Below are positions 8,965-18,834 of a DNA stretch of 64,000 nucleotides, piece by piece (the first letter of the stretch is position 1; every line of letters starts with the position of its first letter). The DNA lies in NCBI GenBank assembly GCA_900544265.1, contig UQUQ01000004.1, forward strand, positions 62,001-126,000, given 5' to 3'. Position numbers and translations under genes: made by a program. The stretch is from an uncultured Alistipes sp. GTDB taxonomy: Bacteria > Bacteroidota > Bacteroidia > Bacteroidales > Rikenellaceae. The notes beneath the pieces are model-generated. The model searched no databases and was not told where the DNA came from. It saw only the letters and a program-made list of their open reading frames with translations.

Positions 8965-10698
8965 ATGAAAAATTTCATGAAATTGAGCATGGTGCTCGTA
9001 GTTGCCGCCCTGGCATTCTCGAGTTGCAATTGCTTCAAGAAGATGGCCAAGGAGCGTGAGGATGTGAAGCTGAGCGTTACTCCCGAGATTCTGACGCTGA
9101 ACAACGGCATCGTGGCCGCCGACATCAACGTCACCTTCCCCGTCGAGTACTTCAATGCAAAGGCCGTCATCAAGGTGACGCCCGTCATCGTATTCGAGGG
9201 CGGCGAGGTTGCCGGTACGACCAAATACTATCAGGGTTCCAAGGTGGATGACAACTATACGGTCGTTGACGCCAAGAACGGCGGCAACTTCACGCAGCAC
9301 GTGGAGTTCCCCTACGATTCGCGCATGGACAAGAGCGAGCTGCAGCTGCGTGCCGAGATCAAGTGCCCGTCGGGCAAGTGCAAGGAGTTCACGCTCGTGA
9401 ACCTCAACACGGGTGCCGTTCCGACCAAGGAGGAGGCTGCCGTGCTGGCCGGTGACGATGCCGAGGCAAAGGCCGCTCTCGCCCGCGAGTTCGGTCTGAC
9501 GATCGCCTACGGCGTGAACACGCTCCAGAAGGACCTCAAGTACGGCGACCTGATGGAGGATATGCCCAACAACTACAAGAAGGTAACCACCGAGATCGAC
9601 AAGACCGAGCTGCTCTACGCGATCAACTCGTCGCGCGTGACGAAGGCCAACGAGAAGAACGCCGACCTGGGCGCCTTCAAGCAGAACGTGGACGCCAACC
9701 TCTCGAACGAGCGCGCCACGCAGAACATCGCCGTGAAGGGCTACGCTTCGCCCGACGGTCCGGAGAAGTTCAACGACAAGCTCTCGAAGGCCCGCAGCGA
9801 GTCGAGCCAGAAGGTCGTAGCCAAGCTGCTCAAGGAGGCCGGTCTGGAGATCGACGCCGCAGCCTACGGTGAGGACTGGGAAGGCTTCAAGGAGCTGGTC
9901 GAGAAGTCCGACATCCAGAACAAGAACGTCATTCTCCAGGTGCTGAGCCGCTACAACTCGCCCGCCGAGCGTGAGAAGGAGATCAAGAACATGGCTTCGG
10001 TATTCGAGGAGCTGAAGAAGGATATCCTGCCCGCCCTGCGCCGCGCCCAGATCATCAACACGACCGACATCCAGGGCAAGACCGACGAGGAGATCATGGC
10101 CGCCTACCGCAACGGCGGTGAGCTGACCGTCGAGGAGTACCTCTATGCCGCCGAGACGCTGGCTGACGGCGCCGAGGAGCAGGTTGGTATCCTGACCGCC
10201 GCCTCGAAGCACTACAACGACGCCCGCGTATGGAACAACCTCGGCGTTGCCCAGACGAAGGTCGGTGACAAGGCCGCCGCACTCAAGTCGTTCGAGATGG
10301 CTGCCAAGAGCGATTCGTCGAAGGAGCTCAACAAGAACCTGATTCTTGCCAACCTCGCCAACGGCAACACCGCCGAGGCCAAGAAGTATGCCCAGGTAGC
10401 CGACGCCGAGGCCAAGGCCGCCATGGCTGCCGCCGAGGGCAACTACAAGGCCGCTGCAAACGGTCTGGAGGGCTACAACGCCGCCATCGTCGACGTGATG
10501 AACAACGACCTGGCTGCCGCCAAGAAGGCCATTGCCAAGGACAACTCGGCCGAGGCCGACTACCTGCGCGCCGTGATCGCCGCCAAGGAGGGTGACCTGA
10601 AGACCGCCGACGCCCAGCTCAAGAGCGCCGTGTCGAAGAACCCCGCACTGGCCGAAAAGGCTGCCAAGGACGTCAACCTGAAGGCCCTGGCAAAGTAA
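8965..10698 (+). CDS. OmpA-like/TPR lipoprotein, probably abundant
   Basis: A 577-residue protein with a lipoprotein signal (LAFSSC, Cys20 or nearby). An N-terminal beta-rich region (about 30-140) is followed by an OmpA-C-like block, IAVKGYASPDGPEKFNDKLS KARSESSQKVVAKL (about 255-290). From about 405 to 577 alanine-rich TPR-like helical repeats follow, including WNNLGVAQTKVGDKAAALKSFEMAA. OmpA-like domains bind peptidoglycan, so an envelope-anchoring role is likely. A near-consensus promoter, a uniform codon set and a strong terminator suggest high expression. Exact function is unknown. Confidence 0.75.
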   Translation: MKNFMKLSMVLVVAALAFSSCNCFKKMAKEREDVKLSVTPEILTLNNGIVAADINVTFPVEYFNAKAVIKVTPVIVFEGGEVAGTTKYYQGSKVDDNYTVVDAKNGGNFTQHVEFPYDSRMDKSELQLRAEIKCPSGKCKEFTLVNLNTGAVPTKEEAAVLAGDDAEAKAALAREFGLTIAYGVNTLQKDLKYGDLMEDMPNNYKKVTTEIDKTELLYAINSSRVTKANEKNADLGAFKQNVDANLSNERATQNIAVKGYASPDGPEKFNDKLSKARSESSQKVVAKLLKEAGLEIDAAAYGEDWEGFKELVEKSDIQNKNVILQVLSRYNSPAEREKEIKNMASVFEELKKDILPALRRAQIINTTDIQGKTDEEIMAAYRNGGELTVEEYLYAAETLADGAEEQVGILTAASKHYNDARVWNNLGVAQTKVGDKAAALKSFEMAAKSDSSKELNKNLILANLANGNTAEAKKYAQVADAEAKAAMAAAEGNYKAAANGLEGYNAAIVDVMNNDLAAAKKAIAKDNSAEADYLRAVIAAKEGDLKTADAQLKSAVSKNPALAEKAAKDVNLKALAK

Positions 10699-10714
10699 TC
10701 CGTCCCGCGGAGAG

Positions 10715-10751
10715 AAAAAAGGCCTGACCCTGCCGGTCAGGTCTTTTTTTT
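10715..10751 (+). terminator. Rho-independent terminator after the OmpA/TPR lipoprotein
   Basis: CCTGACC (10723-10729) pairs with GGTCAGG (10735-10741), loop CTGCC, flanked by an A run and followed by TCTTTTTTTT. Confidence 0.92.
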
Positions 10752-10833
10752 GTCCGTGAAGGGCAAAAAAAGCCGAAGCGGCATGCGAAAACGAATATTT
10801 TTCCTACTTTTGTAAAAACAGCCGTTTGAAGTT

Positions 10834-11715
10834 ATGGAATACGCCAATCATCTGAACGAGTACGCTCCGGCTTGGAGCGAAGAGCGTGTCGACGAGGAGG
10901 TCGCACGTATCCGCCGGGTTGCCCAGGAGCGCAACCACAACAACGAGGTCTACAAATTCTGCTATTCGGCCATCGACCTGACGACCCTGTCGTGCAACGA
11001 CTCGGTCACCTCCGTCACGGAGTTCGCCCGCAAGGCGGCCGAATTCTACGAGAAATACCCGCAGATTCCCAACGTGGCGTCGATCTGCGTCTACCCCGCC
11101 TTCGTCGAGACCGTAGGGCTGGCCGTCGACGGCACGCCCATGCGCATCACGTCGGTGGCCGGAGGATTCCCCGCCTCGCAGACCTACCTCGAAGTGAAGG
11201 CGCTCGAGGTGGCCATGGCCGTGGAGAACGGAGCCGACGAGGTGGACATCGTCCTCAACGTGGGCCGCATGCTCACGGGCGAGTACGACGAGGCGGCCAA
11301 CGAGGTCGAGGTGATCCGCACGGAGATGGACGAGGACGTGGTGCTGAAGGTCATCATCGAGTCGGGCGCCCTGAAGACCCCGGAGCTGATCCGCAAGGCC
11401 TCGCTGCTCTCGATGCTCGCCGGTGCCGACTTCGTGAAGACCTCGACGGGCAAGATCGACGTCGCCGCCACGCCCGAAGCGGCCGTGGTAATGTGCCAGG
11501 CCATCCGCGACTACTACGAAAAGACGGGCCGCAAGGTGGGATTCAAGGCCGCAGGCGGTGTCCGCACGGCCGAGGAGGCGGCGCTCTACTACACGATCGC
11601 CGAGGAGATTCTCGGCAAGGAGTGGCTCACGACGGACCTCTTCCGCATCGGCGCCTCGTCGGCGGCAAACAACATCCTCTCGACCATCGAAGGCCATCCG
11701 GTCAAATACTATTGA
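10834..11715 (+). CDS. deoC: Deoxyribose-phosphate aldolase
   Basis: DeoC cleaves 2-deoxyribose-5-phosphate to glyceraldehyde-3-phosphate and acetaldehyde in deoxynucleoside catabolism. The 293-residue sequence has YKFCYSAIDLTTLSCNDS near the N-terminus, the strand DEVDIVLNVGRML, VVLKVIIESGAL, and the Schiff-base lysine in ADFVKTSTGK, followed by GFKAAGGVRTAEEA with the second conserved lysine. Slightly longer than the E. coli enzyme, as usual in Bacteroidetes. A -7 element TACTTTTG lies at 10805-10812. It stands alone, with terminators on both sides. Confidence 0.95.
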   Translation: MEYANHLNEYAPAWSEERVDEEVARIRRVAQERNHNNEVYKFCYSAIDLTTLSCNDSVTSVTEFARKAAEFYEKYPQIPNVASICVYPAFVETVGLAVDGTPMRITSVAGGFPASQTYLEVKALEVAMAVENGADEVDIVLNVGRMLTGEYDEAANEVEVIRTEMDEDVVLKVIIESGALKTPELIRKASLLSMLAGADFVKTSTGKIDVAATPEAAVVMCQAIRDYYEKTGRKVGFKAAGGVRTAEEAALYYTIAEEILGKEWLTTDLFRIGASSAANNILSTIEGHPVKYY

Positions 11716-11776
11716 TTCCCGTCAGCTCGGGCCGGCACAAAAGCGGAAGCTCCCGGGCAGTCGAAAGGCAAAACGA

Positions 11777-11805
11777 AGCGCCCTCCTCGCGGAGGGCGCT
11801 TTTTC
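11777..11805 (+). terminator. Rho-independent terminator after deoC
   Basis: A 10-bp stem AGCGCCCTCC (11777-11786) with GGAGGGCGCT (11791-11800), loop TCGC, then TTTTC. It lies between convergent genes. Confidence 0.88.
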
Positions 11806-11853
11806 GTGCGGAACAGCCAGGCTGAAACGGCCACAAAACCGTACTTGCGGGGA

Positions 11854-12153
11854 CTACTCCTTTACCCGAAGCGAGTCGGCCGCAGGCACGCCCTCTCCGG
11901 CCAAACCGGCCGGTTCGACGGCGAGGCTCTCCGCAGGCTGCGCCGGAGCAGCACCTGACTGCCGGTCCGGACCCGGACCGGTGTTTTCCGATGCGGCAAC
12001 CGGAGCGGCGACCGGCGCAACAACGGCCGCAGCCGGACCGAAGTCCGCCCCGTCCCGGATCATCGAACGGTAGTTGTCGTGATGGAGCACCGTCAGCACC
12101 AGCAGGGCGAGGATCGCCGCAGCCGCAAGCATGCCGAAAATCTTTTTAATCAT
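11854..12153 (-). CDS. Small single-span envelope protein, hypothetical
   Basis: A 99-residue protein with an N-terminal hydrophobic span (FGMLAAAAILALLVLTVL) and a long Ala/Pro-rich, low-complexity tail (about 37-99) likely facing the periplasm. It overlaps the 3' end of the S41 peptidase gene by 8 bp, which implies translational coupling and a shared operon. No recognised domain. The strong composition bias leaves some doubt about conservation. Confidence 0.6.
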   Translation of the reverse strand: MIKKIFGMLAAAAILALLVLTVLHHDNYRSMIRDGADFGPAAAVVAPVAAPVAASENTGPGPDRQSGAAPAQPAESLAVEPAGLAGEGVPAADSLRVKE

Positions 12154-13789
12154 TGTCTGAAGTGTCTGAAGCGTTCAAGAGTTCGATGGCCCGCATCACC
12201 ACGTTGTCCACCGGATAGATATTGGCATAGAAACCGTCGTCCTCGAGCACCGTGTTGCGGCCGATGTAGGCGCGCAGCTGCGCCTCGATGAGCTTGCGCG
12301 AGCGGGCGATGTCGCCGTAGCGCGGCGCCACCCCCTTGCGGGCGGCGTAGCGCACGAAATCATCGACGAGCGTGCGGTCGCTGTCGAGCAGCCGCTGCAG
12401 ATCGTCGATCGTCCGCACGGCATTCAGCGCGTCGCGGTGCGCATCGGCATACTCGATCGTATAGCGGTAGAGGATGTTGCGGCCCGCCACCTCGACAAAA
12501 TACTTCGTCACGTCGGTCGTGTCGACCGGGACGAAGAGGTCGGGCATGATGCCGCCCCCGCCGTAGACCACCTTGCCGCCGGGCGTCACGCGCTTGAGCG
12601 AATCGGCGAAATGGATGCTGTCGGCCGTGAACCACTCGTTGTTCTCGTAGCGGTGCCAGAGGTCCTCCTCGTAACTCTCCTCGTCACCGATCGTATAGGG
12701 CTTCTGGATCGAACGGCCCGTGGGCGTATAATAGCGTGCCGTCGTCAGCCGCAGGGCCGACCCGTCGCTGTAGGGGATCTGACGCTGCACGAGCCCCTTG
12801 CCGAAGGAGCGGCGGCCGACGATCGTGCCGCGGTCGTTGTCCTGCAGGGCGCCGGCCAGAATCTCACTCGACGAGGCGCTGCCCTCGTCGATGAGCACCG
12901 CCACGTCCATCTCCTGCGCCGTGCCGCGGCCGTCGGCGTATTCGCGCACCTGCTTGTGGTGGCGGTCCTCGGTGTAGACGATCAGCTGCCCCTCATGCAG
13001 GAACTCGTTGGCCACGAGGATCGCCTGGTCGAGGTAGCCGCCCGAGTTGCCGCGCAGGTCGAAGATCAGCCGGTCGACCCCCTCGGCCCGCAGCTTCGCC
13101 AGGGCCTGCAACAGCTCCTGGTGGGTCGTCCGCGCGAACTGTCCCAGCTTGATGTAGCCCGTCGTGCCGCTGATGCGGAAGGCCGACTCGATGCTGCGGA
13201 TCGGAATGACGCCCCGCACGACCTCCACCTCGACCAGATCGGGGATGTGCTGCCGTCCGAGGCCCAGCCGCACGGTCGATCCGCGCGGTCCGCGCAGCCG
13301 CTTGACAATCTCGTTCTGCGGAATGCGGCGGCCCGCCACGAGCGAGTCGTCGATCTCGATGATGCGGTCCCCGGCCTTGATGCCGGCCTTGTCGCTCGGC
13401 CCCTGTGGGATGACGTTGAGCACGATGACCGTATCGGTGGCCATGTTGAAGACCACGCCGATGCCGTCGAACTCTCCTTCGAGGGGTTCGTTCAGCGCCT
13501 GCATCTCCGAGGCGGGGATATAGACCGAATGGGGGTCGAGCTCGCGGACCAGCAGCGGAATGACATGCTCGGCGAGCGAGTCCATCGACACGGAGTCGAC
13601 GTACTGATTCTCGATGAGCGAAAGCGTATAGGTCAGTTTGTTCGTCGGCAGCGTCAGACGGCTGATCATGCTCTTGAGCTGCGACGTCGTGCTGTTGCGG
13701 CCCAGATACTGCCCCAGCAGCAGGCCGGCGACTACGCCAGCGGCCAGCAGCAGGGGAAAAAGTACCGTGTGTTTGGAATTTCTGTACAT
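12146..13789 (-). CDS. S41 family C-terminal processing peptidase with PDZ domain
   Basis: A 547-residue serine protease anchored by an N-terminal membrane segment (VLFPLLLAAGVVAGLLLG) and acting in the periplasm. The PDZ domain (about 95-185) contains VIPQGPSDKAGIKAGDRII, and the S41 core follows. The catalytic serine is in DEGSASSSEI (Ser306) with the lysine 25 residues on in RSFGKG (Lys331), matching the CtpA Ser/Lys dyad spacing. The ATG at 13789 overlaps the upstream stop by one base; an alternative GTG lies one codon earlier. Cotranscribed with DUF3078 and the small 99-residue protein. Confidence 0.93.
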   Translation of the reverse strand: MYRNSKHTVLFPLLLAAGVVAGLLLGQYLGRNSTTSQLKSMISRLTLPTNKLTYTLSLIENQYVDSVSMDSLAEHVIPLLVRELDPHSVYIPASEMQALNEPLEGEFDGIGVVFNMATDTVIVLNVIPQGPSDKAGIKAGDRIIEIDDSLVAGRRIPQNEIVKRLRGPRGSTVRLGLGRQHIPDLVEVEVVRGVIPIRSIESAFRISGTTGYIKLGQFARTTHQELLQALAKLRAEGVDRLIFDLRGNSGGYLDQAILVANEFLHEGQLIVYTEDRHHKQVREYADGRGTAQEMDVAVLIDEGSASSSEILAGALQDNDRGTIVGRRSFGKGLVQRQIPYSDGSALRLTTARYYTPTGRSIQKPYTIGDEESYEEDLWHRYENNEWFTADSIHFADSLKRVTPGGKVVYGGGGIMPDLFVPVDTTDVTKYFVEVAGRNILYRYTIEYADAHRDALNAVRTIDDLQRLLDSDRTLVDDFVRYAARKGVAPRYGDIARSRKLIEAQLRAYIGRNTVLEDDGFYANIYPVDNVVMRAIELLNASDTSDND

Positions 13790-14982
13790 CACTTGTTCTT
13801 GAAGGTATACGAAAGCCCGACGCTGAGCAGCGTGCGGGTCTGCACGTCGACGTTCTGCGCCCGGTTGTAGTAGAGCTCGAAACTCAACGTCGTCGAGATG
13901 TATTTTGTTGCCTTGATGTCGATCGTATTCGACCAGCGGACCGTCGGGTGCACCGGAAGATTCGGCTTCGGAGGCCGCACCGTCCCCGAGTCGGCCGTCC
14001 AGTTGTTGTAGGCGTCGAGCTGCTTCTTGTACTCCGAGTAGTCGCTGACCTTGTTTTTCAGTCCGATGTTCGTGATCCAGCCGAGGAACGAGTAGAGGCT
14101 CGTGCGGTAGCGCAGGAACCCGTTCTTGCCGAACGAGCGGTCGAAGTCGACCTGTATGGACGAGCCGCCCTCGTATTTCGAGGTCTCATTCTCCGACGCC
14201 AGGCCGTAGGCCTGCCAGCCGGGTTTGCTGTCCCAGACATTCTCGCGCACGAGGCGGTCCTCGACGAAGACGGCGCTCAGGGCGATCGGCGAGAGGTTGA
14301 CCGACAGCGGCAGCTTCTCCCTGGGGCACTTGTAGGTGATACCGAACGACGCGTCGAGATAACCCGGTGCCATGAACGAACTCTTGCGGTCGGTCTCGGT
14401 CTGCTGCGTGCGCGAGATGTAGCCATTGACGAACTGGCTGCGGAAGTTGATGATCGAACCGTAGGACCAGTTCTTCGACATCTTGAACGACGGGGCCACC
14501 GAAATGACGAACTCGTCCTGGTTCTTGAACCACACGCCGTTGCTCTCGGTATGCGTCCTGCCCTCGTCGTCGGTCGTCGTGGTCTCGACCTTCATGCGGT
14601 TGTAGCCGAACGAGGCGCTGACCTTGGTCTCGACCGAAAAGAGGTTCTTCGTGAAGACGTGCCGCAGGTTGAAGGTCGCCATCAGCGCAATAGCATTGTC
14701 ACCGCCCGAGACCTTGATCCACGGATCGTTGTACGAGGAGAGCGAACCCTGGAGCCCGCCGCCGATCTCGAGGTAGTTGCGCTCGCGGCGGATGGCGGCC
14801 CGCTCGGCCCGGTAGCGGGCCAGGCTGAAGTAGTCGACATCGACCGGCGTGGATTTCATCCGGTCGCGGAAGTGGATGCTCTCCTGCGGCGCCTCGACCT
14901 CGTCGATGGAGATCTGCGCGGCGGCGGGCAGCGTGGCCGCCAGGGCGGAGATCAGGACGAGGAGCGCATAAAATCGTTTCAT
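13789..14982 (-). CDS. DUF3078 domain-containing outer-membrane protein
   Basis: A 397-residue exported protein with a clear signal peptide ([20 protein letters not shown]). The mature part consists of alternating amphipathic beta strands such as [17 protein letters not shown] and ends in an aromatic strand [10 protein letters not shown], typical of an outer-membrane barrel. DUF3078 is Bacteroidetes-specific with unknown function. It is the first gene of a three-gene operon with the S41 protease. A TAAATTTG -7-like element lies at 15029-15022 on the minus strand. Confidence 0.75.
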   Translation of the reverse strand: MKRFYALLVLISALAATLPAAAQISIDEVEAPQESIHFRDRMKSTPVDVDYFSLARYRAERAAIRRERNYLEIGGGLQGSLSSYNDPWIKVSGGDNAIALMATFNLRHVFTKNLFSVETKVSASFGYNRMKVETTTTDDEGRTHTESNGVWFKNQDEFVISVAPSFKMSKNWSYGSIINFRSQFVNGYISRTQQTETDRKSSFMAPGYLDASFGITYKCPREKLPLSVNLSPIALSAVFVEDRLVRENVWDSKPGWQAYGLASENETSKYEGGSSIQVDFDRSFGKNGFLRYRTSLYSFLGWITNIGLKNKVSDYSEYKKQLDAYNNWTADSGTVRPPKPNLPVHPTVRWSNTIDIKATKYISTTLSFELYYNRAQNVDVQTRTLLSVGLSYTFKNK

Positions 14983-15050
14983 TGCGAAGAGTTTACGATT
15001 GACGATGAATCACGGCAGCCACAAATTTATGAATTTATTTACAAAATCGT

Positions 15051-15058
15051 TAACTTTG
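15051..15058 (+). promoter_or_regulatory. -7 element TAACTTTG before nfo
   Basis: Exact TAnnTTTG match 27 bp before the ATG at 15086. Together with TAAATTTG on the other strand at 15029-15022 it forms a compact divergent promoter region. Confidence 0.5.
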
Positions 15059-15085
15059 TCCGAAGATAAATCCGCTTTCACCCCT

Positions 15086-15934
15086 ATGAAGTATTTCGGA
15101 GCACACGTCAGCGCCGCGGGCGGCACGGAGAACGCCCCCGCCAACGCACACAAAATCGGAGCCACGGCCTTCGCGCTCTTCACGAAGAACCAGCGGCAGT
15201 GGGTCGCCAAACCCCTCACGGCCGCCGAGATCGACGCCTTCCGCCGCGCCTGCGACGAGTACGGCTACACGCCGGCGCAAATCCTGCCGCACGACTCGTA
15301 CCTGATCAACCTCGGGCACCCCGACGCCGAGGGGCTGGCCAAGTCGCGCGAGGCCTTCATCGAGGAGATGAAGCGCTGCGAGCAGCTGGGGCTCGACCGG
15401 CTGAACTTCCACCCCGGGAGCCACCTGAAGCAGATCACCGAGGAGGAGAGCCTCGACCGCATCGCCGCGTCGATCAACCTCGCGCTCGAAGCCACGCACG
15501 GCGTGACGGCCGTCATCGAGAACACCGCGGGGCAGGGCTCGAACCTCGGCTTCCGCTTCGAGCACCTCGCCTACCTGATCGACCGCGTGGAGGACAAGTC
15601 GCGCGTGGGGGTCTGCATCGACACCTGCCACGCCTTCGCCGCGGGCTACGACCTGCGCACGGCCGAGGCGTGCGAGAAGACCTTCGCCGAGCTGGAGCGC
15701 GTCGTGGGCTTCCGCTACCTGAAGGGCATGCACCTGAACGATGCGCTGAAGATTCTCGGCAGCCGCGTCGACCGCCACACGCCACTGGGCGACGGGATGA
15801 TCGGTCTGGAGTGTTTCCGCTACATCGCGCGCGATGCGCGCTTCGACGGCATTCCGCTGATTCTCGAAACGCCCGACGAGAGCCGCTGGGCCGAGGAGAT
15901 CGCCCGCCTGAAGGCCTTTGCCGGGGAGGCGTAG
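15086..15934 (+). CDS. nfo: Endonuclease IV (AP endonuclease family 2)
   Basis: Nfo cuts DNA 5' of abasic sites in base excision repair using three zinc ions. The 282-residue protein shows the expected metal-ligand motifs in order: [71 protein letters not shown] and ILETPDES. The ATG at 15086 was chosen because homology starts at [13 protein letters not shown] and the -7 promoter element lies inside the longer frame. Length is normal. Confidence 0.96.
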   Translation: MKYFGAHVSAAGGTENAPANAHKIGATAFALFTKNQRQWVAKPLTAAEIDAFRRACDEYGYTPAQILPHDSYLINLGHPDAEGLAKSREAFIEEMKRCEQLGLDRLNFHPGSHLKQITEEESLDRIAASINLALEATHGVTAVIENTAGQGSNLGFRFEHLAYLIDRVEDKSRVGVCIDTCHAFAAGYDLRTAEACEKTFAELERVVGFRYLKGMHLNDALKILGSRVDRHTPLGDGMIGLECFRYIARDARFDGIPLILETPDESRWAEEIARLKAFAGEA

Positions 15935-15959
15935 GCCCGTCCGGGATCGGCAGGAAAAC

Positions 15960-15997
15960 GAAAAGACCGTCGGAGTCGCTCCGACGGTCTTTTTTTA
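15960..15997. terminator. Bidirectional terminator between nfo and the aminotransferase gene
   Basis: A perfect 12-bp stem AGACCGTCGGAG (15964-15975) with CTCCGACGGTCT (15979-15990), loop TCG, a T run on the right and an A run on the left. It can stop both convergent transcripts. Confidence 0.92.
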
Positions 15998-16034
15998 CGG
16001 ATAGATATTTTGCACGGTCGTCCGCACCGGCCCG

Positions 16035-17234
16035 TTACAGCCGGTCGAGGCATTCGCGGATGAGCGCCGCGCTTTCGCGCACCTCCTCTTCGGAGATGGT
16101 CAGCGGCGGCGAGATGCGGAAGGCCGTGTCGCAGTAGAGGAACCAGTCGCTCAGGATGCCCGCCTGCTTGAAGAGCTCCATGATCCGGTAGAGCTTCGCC
16201 GAGTCGCCCAGCTCGACGGCCAGCAGCAGTCCCGAACGGCGGATCTCCCGCACGGCGGGATGGTCCGCGAGCAGCTCCTCGTAGAGGGCGCCCTTCGCCT
16301 CGACGGTCTCGACGACGCGGTTTTCGAGCAGGTAGTTCAGCGCCGCAAGCCCCGCGGCGCAGCAGACCGGATGGCCGCCGAAGGTGGTGATGTGTCCCAG
16401 CGCCGGATCGTGCTGCAGGGTATCCATGATCTCGTGCCGCGAGACGAAAGCCCCGAGGGGCATGCCCCCGCCGAAGGCCTTGGCCAGGCAGACGATGTCG
16501 GGCGTGACGCCGTAGCGCAGCGAGGCGAACATCGCGCCGGTGCGTCCCAGACCGGTCTGTATCTCGTCGAAGACGAGCAGCGCGCCCACCTCGTCGCAGC
16601 GGCGCCGCAGCGCCTCGAGATAACCCGGCTGCGGCAGCCGCACGCCCGCCTCGCCCTGCACGGGCTCGGCCAGCACGCATGCCGTGCGGCGGGTGATGCG
16701 CTGCAGGGCCTCGAAGTCGTTGAACTCGATGGCCTGCACGTCGGGCAACAGCGGGCGGAAGGGCTCCTTCCACTCCTCGCCCTCGGGCGCGCCCATCATG
16801 CTCATCGCGCCGTGCGTCGAACCGTGGTAGGCCCGCCGCATGGAGATCATCTCGGTGCGTCCCGTGAAGCGCTTGGCCAGCTTCAACGCCCCCTCGACCG
16901 CCTCGGCGCCCGAGTTGACGAAGTAGACGCTTTCGAGTGCCCCGGGCAGCAGCGACGCGATGCGCGCGGCATACTCCACCTGCGGCGACTCGACCAGTTC
17001 GCCGTAGACCATCACGTGCATGTAGCGCGCGGCCTGCTCCTGCACGGCGCGCACGACGGCCGGATTCGCATGGCCGACGTTGCTCACCGAGACGCCCGCC
17101 ACCAGGTCGTAGTAGCGTTTGCCCTCGGGCGTATAGAAGAACGAGCCCTCGGCGCGCGCCACCTCGACGAGCATCGGCGAGGGCGACGTCTGGGCCACAT
17201 GGCTGAGAAACTGTTTGCGCAGAATCGTATTCAT
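16035..17234 (-). CDS. Class III PLP-dependent aminotransferase
   Basis: A 399-residue aminotransferase of the acetylornithine/ornithine/4-aminobutyrate group. Visible features are the substrate-entry segment EGKRYYDLVAGVSVSNVGHA, VYFVNSGAEAVEGALKLAKR, LLVFDEIQTGLGRTG with the cofactor aspartate, the PLP lysine in CLAKAFGGGMPLGAF, and TFGGHPVCCAAGLA. It lies last in a cvpA-rsgA-trmH-aminotransferase cluster. No arginine or proline pathway gene is nearby, so the substrate is open. Confidence 0.88.
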   Translation of the reverse strand: MNTILRKQFLSHVAQTSPSPMLVEVARAEGSFFYTPEGKRYYDLVAGVSVSNVGHANPAVVRAVQEQAARYMHVMVYGELVESPQVEYAARIASLLPGALESVYFVNSGAEAVEGALKLAKRFTGRTEMISMRRAYHGSTHGAMSMMGAPEGEEWKEPFRPLLPDVQAIEFNDFEALQRITRRTACVLAEPVQGEAGVRLPQPGYLEALRRRCDEVGALLVFDEIQTGLGRTGAMFASLRYGVTPDIVCLAKAFGGGMPLGAFVSRHEIMDTLQHDPALGHITTFGGHPVCCAAGLAALNYLLENRVVETVEAKGALYEELLADHPAVREIRRSGLLLAVELGDSAKLYRIMELFKQAGILSDWFLYCDTAFRISPPLTISEEEVRESAALIRECLDRL

Positions 17235-17243
17235 ATCGGTTGA

Positions 17244-17930
17244 TTATTTCTCCGGAAATCGTTTTTCGAGGATCGCCGCCGCGTCGCGCACGCTGGTCGT
17301 CATCCAGCGGTAGAGCACCTCGGCCTGCGCGGCGTCGTCCATCCGCCAGCCGGGAACGGTCAGTCGCACCCGCTCGGAGAGCATGTAGATGAGGATCGCG
17401 GCCGAAGCCGAGACATTGAGGCTCTCGACCATGCCGCACATCGGGATGCGCAGAAACTCGTCGGCCGCGGCAATCACCTCGTCCGAAATACCCGCATGCT
17501 CCGTGCCGAAGACCAGCGCGAAGGGGCCCGCCGCCACGTCGAACGTCTCGGGCGTATGGTCCCCGCGGTGGGGCGTCGTCGCCACGATGCGGTACCCTTC
17601 GGCCTTCAGCGCCGCCAGGGCATCGGCCGTCGAGGGGTGCCGCACGACGTCGACCCACTGCTCCGTGCCGCGCGCGATGGCCGTGTTGGGCTCGAAACGG
17701 CACAGTGTCTCGACGGTGTGCAGGCGCTGCACGCCGAAGGCCTCGCAGTGGCGGATCAGCGCCGCGGCGTTCTGCCCGTGGTACATGTTCTCGGCCAGCA
17801 CGGTCAGATAGCGCGTGCGGCCAGCCACCGTGCGGCGGAAGAGGTCGTAGCGCGCTTCGGTCATGAACTCCCGAAGGCAGGCGATGCGCTCGGCATACCA
17901 CGCCGGCTCCCTATTTGCGGTATTTGTCAT
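17244..17930 (-). CDS. TrmH-like RNA 2'-O-methyltransferase (SPOUT)
   Basis: A 228-residue SpoU/TrmH-type methyltransferase using S-adenosylmethionine with a trefoil knot. Motif 1 is ENMYHGQNAAALIRHCEAFG, motif 2 is ALVFGTEHAGIS, and motif 3 is RIPMCGMVESLNVSASAAIL. The last is close to TrmH, which methylates G18 of tRNA; modification of another RNA cannot be excluded. It overlaps the end of rsgA by 20 bp and is followed 9 bp later by the aminotransferase gene. Confidence 0.88.
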   Translation of the reverse strand: MTNTANREPAWYAERIACLREFMTEARYDLFRRTVAGRTRYLTVLAENMYHGQNAAALIRHCEAFGVQRLHTVETLCRFEPNTAIARGTEQWVDVVRHPSTADALAALKAEGYRIVATTPHRGDHTPETFDVAAGPFALVFGTEHAGISDEVIAAADEFLRIPMCGMVESLNVSASAAILIYMLSERVRLTVPGWRMDDAAQAEVLYRWMTTSVRDAAAILEKRFPEK

Positions 17931-18831
17931 CTTCGTCGAGGATTTTCAGGTAACTTTCGTAGCGGGCCAGCGAGATGTCGCCGCTCCGCACCGCCTCGAT
18001 GACGGCGCAGCCCGGTTCGTGCGTGTGCGTGCAGTTGTAGAAGCGGCATCCGGGTGCCGTGCGCATCATCTCGGGGAAGTAGTGCCACAGTTCGGCGTCG
18101 TCGATGTCGATCAGCCCGAAGCCCTTGATGCCGGGCGTGTCGATCACCGCCCCGCCGCCGGCCAGCGGATACATCGTCGAGAAGGTCGTCGTGTGGCGCC
18201 CCTTGTGATGGCTCTCGGAGATTTCGCCCGTGCGGATGTCGAGCGTCGGGTCGATCGTCCGGATGAGCGTCGACTTGCCCACGCCCGAGTTGCCCGAGAC
18301 GAGCGTGCGGCACCCCGCCAGCAGCTCCCGGACGCGCTCCACCCCCGTGCCGTCGGTCGCCGAGACCTCCAGCACTTCGTACCCCGCCCCTTCGTAGACG
18401 GCGCGGAACGCCGCAACGGCCGCCGCGTCCTGCAGGTCGATCTTCGAGAGCAGGATCACGACCGGGATCTTGTAGGCCTCGCACGTCACGAGGAAGCGGT
18501 CGACGAACTCGGGCGGCGTCTCGGGCTGGCGCAGCGTCACCATGAGCAGCGCGCGGTCGATGTTCGCCGCGATGATGTGCGACTCCTTCGAGAGGTTCGA
18601 CGCCCGGCGGATGACGTAGTTGCGCCGCGGCACGATGTCCACGATGACGTGGTCGCCGTTCTCATCCTCCTCGCAGCGCACCTCGTCGCCCACGACCACC
18701 GGATTGGTCGACCGCACCCCCTTCAGGCGCAGGCGGCCCCGGATGCGGCAGCGCACCGGTTCGCCGTCGCGCAGGACGTCGTACCAGCTGCCGGTCGCAC
18801 GGACCACCGTTCCCGTAAAATTCCGCTCCAT
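17911..18831 (-). CDS. rsgA: Ribosome small-subunit biogenesis GTPase RsgA
   Basis: A circularly permuted GTPase that checks late 30S maturation. The 306-residue protein has an N-terminal OB fold (about 5-75), the G4 motif LLSKIDLQD before G1 (GNSGVGKSTL), then GRHTTTF and DTPGIKGFG, and a C-terminal zinc knuckle CRFYNCTHTHEPGC. The gene order in the GTPase core is the permutation expected of the family. It lies 3 bp after cvpA and overlaps trmH, so this is one transcription unit. Confidence 0.96.
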   Translation of the reverse strand: MERNFTGTVVRATGSWYDVLRDGEPVRCRIRGRLRLKGVRSTNPVVVGDEVRCEEDENGDHVIVDIVPRRNYVIRRASNLSKESHIIAANIDRALLMVTLRQPETPPEFVDRFLVTCEAYKIPVVILLSKIDLQDAAAVAAFRAVYEGAGYEVLEVSATDGTGVERVRELLAGCRTLVSGNSGVGKSTLIRTIDPTLDIRTGEISESHHKGRHTTTFSTMYPLAGGGAVIDTPGIKGFGLIDIDDAELWHYFPEMMRTAPGCRFYNCTHTHEPGCAVIEAVRSGDISLARYESYLKILDEDDKYRK

Positions 18832-18834
18832 CGC